From the NCBI GenBank assembly GCA_020443425.1, contig JAGRIE010000002.1, forward strand, positions 1-64,000: a stretch of 64,000 nt of DNA. Direction: 5' to 3'. The notes under the pieces are model-generated. The model did not search any database. It saw nothing but the letters and a program-made list of their open reading frames with translations, and was not told where the DNA came from. Source of the stretch: Halioglobus sp. (GTDB taxonomy: Bacteria; Pseudomonadota; Gammaproteobacteria; Pseudomonadales; Halieaceae). Positions 62,680 to 64,000 of this stretch are shown here, one piece after another (within the stretch, counting starts at the first letter, position 1; every line of letters starts with the position of its first letter). Position numbers and translations under genes: made by a program.

Positions 62680-63606
62680 TCATGCGTGCTGGGCGCGGTG
62701 GCGCCAGTGAGAGTTCTGGATAATGGTCTGGATATAGTGGCGTATCGACGACCACGCCTGGGTCGCTTCCGGCACATCGGCTGTCACCAGGCCGTGCCAG
62801 CCCTGGACCATGCCGGGCCAGCTCTCCGCTGTCACCTCGACACCGGCGCGAAGTGCATTGGCGCCGAGTGCTATGGCGCCCTCGCGCATGGTGTCGAACT
62901 GGCCGATCTGCAGGTACATCGGGGGCAGGTCGTGCAGGTCCGCAAAAGCCGCGGAAACTTTCGGGTCGTCCAGCGGCAGCGCGCCGGCGAGATAGTCGCG
63001 GCCCCTGTTCCGCACCCATTCCGGGGTCAGGAACGGGTCGCCTGCGGGCACTGCAGGCCCCGATACGGACAGGTCGAACCATCCTGTGAGGGACACGAAG
63101 CACGCGGGCATGGGCAGGCCCTGCTCGCGCAATCGCAGCAGCAGGCTCATGGCGAGACTGCCGCCGCAGGATTCCCCCATCAGCACGATGGTGGATGGCG
63201 GGGTACCCTGCTCGAGCAAACCACAGTAGGCGTTGAAGCAGTCATCCACGGCGGCGGGGTAGGGATGTTCCGGAGCCAGGCGATAGTCGGGCATAACGAC
63301 TTTGCAATCTGTGTGTTGCGCGATAATCCCCGCGTAGAAGTGGTATTCGTCAAGCCCGGTCGAGACAAAGGCGCCGCCGTGACAGTGGAAGGCGGTGATG
63401 CTGTTGGAGGCGCCTTTCAGCGTGTAATCGCCGCAGCGCACACCGCCGTAGTGGCGTATCTCTACTGTCAGGTCTGCGGAGACCGGATGTCCGTGAAAGG
63501 GCTTGAACATGGCGCGCACGGCTTTGAAGTCTGCTGCGGGGTCAGCAAAATCCGCCGGTATCATGTCGATGATTGCCTGTAACTCCCTGCTTTGCACAAT
63601 CTTCAT
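62680..63606 (-). CDS. hormone-sensitive-lipase-type alpha/beta hydrolase
   Basis: A 308-residue esterase of family IV. The oxyanion motif HCHGGAF is followed by VVMPDYRLAPEHPYPAAVDD, a hallmark of the HSL family. The nucleophile elbow is MGESCGGS, the Asp is probably in QIGQFDTMREGA, and the His in MVQGWHGL. It probably hydrolyses short- to medium-chain esters. It is the gene upstream of, and probably co-transcribed with, the nitronate monooxygenase gene. Its ATG start is at 63606, 31 bases from the next gene on the same strand. Confidence 0.92.
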   Translation of the reverse strand: MKIVQSRELQAIIDMIPADFADPAADFKAVRAMFKPFHGHPVSADLTVEIRHYGGVRCGDYTLKGASNSITAFHCHGGAFVSTGLDEYHFYAGIIAQHTDCKVVMPDYRLAPEHPYPAAVDDCFNAYCGLLEQGTPPSTIVLMGESCGGSLAMSLLLRLREQGLPMPACFVSLTGWFDLSVSGPAVPAGDPFLTPEWVRNRGRDYLAGALPLDDPKVSAAFADLHDLPPMYLQIGQFDTMREGAIALGANALRAGVEVTAESWPGMVQGWHGLVTADVPEATQAWSSIRHYIQTIIQNSHWRHRAQHA

Positions 63607-63637
63607 CCGCTATCTCGCTGGCACTGCGTTGTGTGGG

Positions 63638-64000
63638 TCAGGCCGTGGCCGCTTTGTGACGCTGTGGCTCGCCCAGCCGGGCCAGGTCAGACAGGATATC
63701 AATAAAGGCTTTCACTGAGGACAGCGGCGCGGACTCAGACATGGTGTGATAGCCCGAGGTCGGTATCTGCAGTGTCGTGCCGTCCACCAGTCCGTTCGAG
63801 GCACTGATAATCCGGCCCATCTCGGTCGACCCCAGTGAGCGCGGGTCCTCCCCCTCAGCGCGCAGGCGAACATTCAGGGCCTCCACATAGGCATCCTTCA
63901 TCTGGATATTTACGCCGCGCTGTTCGCACAGTGTAGCCAGCTTTTGGGTCAGTTGCGGGTTGAAGAGGGCGTTCGCATCCTTGTTGCGCAACACCAGTTG
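63638..64000 (-). CDS. M42-type aminopeptidase-like protein, C-terminal part (5' end outside window)
   Basis: The frame is open to the right end of the window, so only about 120 C-terminal residues are visible. They contain VLRNKDANALFNPQLTQKLATLC, then GSTEMGRIISASNGLVDGTTLQIPTSGYHTMSE, resembling the C-terminal metal-binding end of M42 family peptidases with the conserved GYHTMSE-like segment. This is closest, by memory, to the peptidase encoded with the osmoprotectant NAGGN synthesis genes. The assignment is tentative without the rest of the gene. Confidence 0.5.
   Translation of the reverse strand, partial: QLVLRNKDANALFNPQLTQKLATLCEQRGVNIQMKDAYVEALNVRLRAEGEDPRSLGSTEMGRIISASNGLVDGTTLQIPTSGYHTMSESAPLSSVKAFIDILSDLARLGEPQRHKAATA

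Noticed and set aside
61613..63103. 496-codon nitronate monooxygenase frame
   Set aside because: The N-terminal 150 codons are the shadow of the overlapping esterase gene. Strong RBS and family length place the start at 62647.

Overview
This window looks like chromosomal DNA of a marine-type gammaproteobacterium, probably near Cellvibrionales/Halieaceae or Pseudomonas. The base composition is GC-rich. The order malic enzyme, mrcA (opposite strand), pilMNOPQ, aroK, aroB, hemE matches the conserved Pseudomonas-type block. BioH and BioC are fused, as known from some marine cellulolytic gammaproteobacteria. The taxonomic placement is an inference from gene content; no rRNA gene is present.

Region 1 (1-13.8 kb) is housekeeping: the C-terminal part of a malic enzyme, PBP1a, the type IV pilus alignment and secretin operon pilMNOPQ, shikimate genes aroK and aroB, hemE, cysE, a TrmB-like methyltransferase and a hexapeptide acyltransferase. 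Region 2 (13.8-25.1 kb) has two divergent operons. comF-modA-modB-modC-srkA runs leftward and bioB-bioF-bioHC-bioD runs rightward. Between them lies a good candidate BirA operator that overlaps both the bioB -35 box and the comF start codon. A long acyl-CoA dehydrogenase, a strong terminator, a DUF3094 protein and tRNA-Pro(CGG) follow. Region 3 (25.2-38.6 kb) carries epmB, mtnA, gcvT, a leftward moxR-DUF58-DUF4381-batA-batB/C-batD operon, an HNH nuclease, and an HD-GYP/EAL gene pair in which both proteins have lost key catalytic residues.

Region 4 (38.7-45.3 kb) is accessory metabolism: a DUF4382 lipoprotein, Rossmann oxidoreductases (one with an apparent in-frame internal deletion), a SnoaL-like protein, a GST, a thioesterase, a secreted esterase and a GFA-family protein. 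Region 5 (45.3-53.5 kb) reads as a cell-surface island of visibly lower GC: a sulfatase lipoprotein, two membrane acyltransferases and a sulfotransferase-like gene. It contains a roughly 0.5-kb direct duplication flanking the second acyltransferase. The right copy encodes an intact, unrecognised 79-residue protein with its own promoter; the left copy has lost its start codon and carries a frameshift. This is the most novel-looking feature in the window.

Region 6 (53.5-64 kb) holds a DUF3157-like protein, an LLM-class flavin/F420 oxidoreductase, a PF10118-type hydrolase, SDRs (one pteridine-reductase-like), a metallo-beta-lactamase-fold hydrolase, MAPEG, a RIO kinase, DUF2237, two esterases, a nitronate monooxygenase and the C-terminus of an M42-type peptidase cut by the window end. 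No CRISPR array, integrase, transposase or rRNA was seen.
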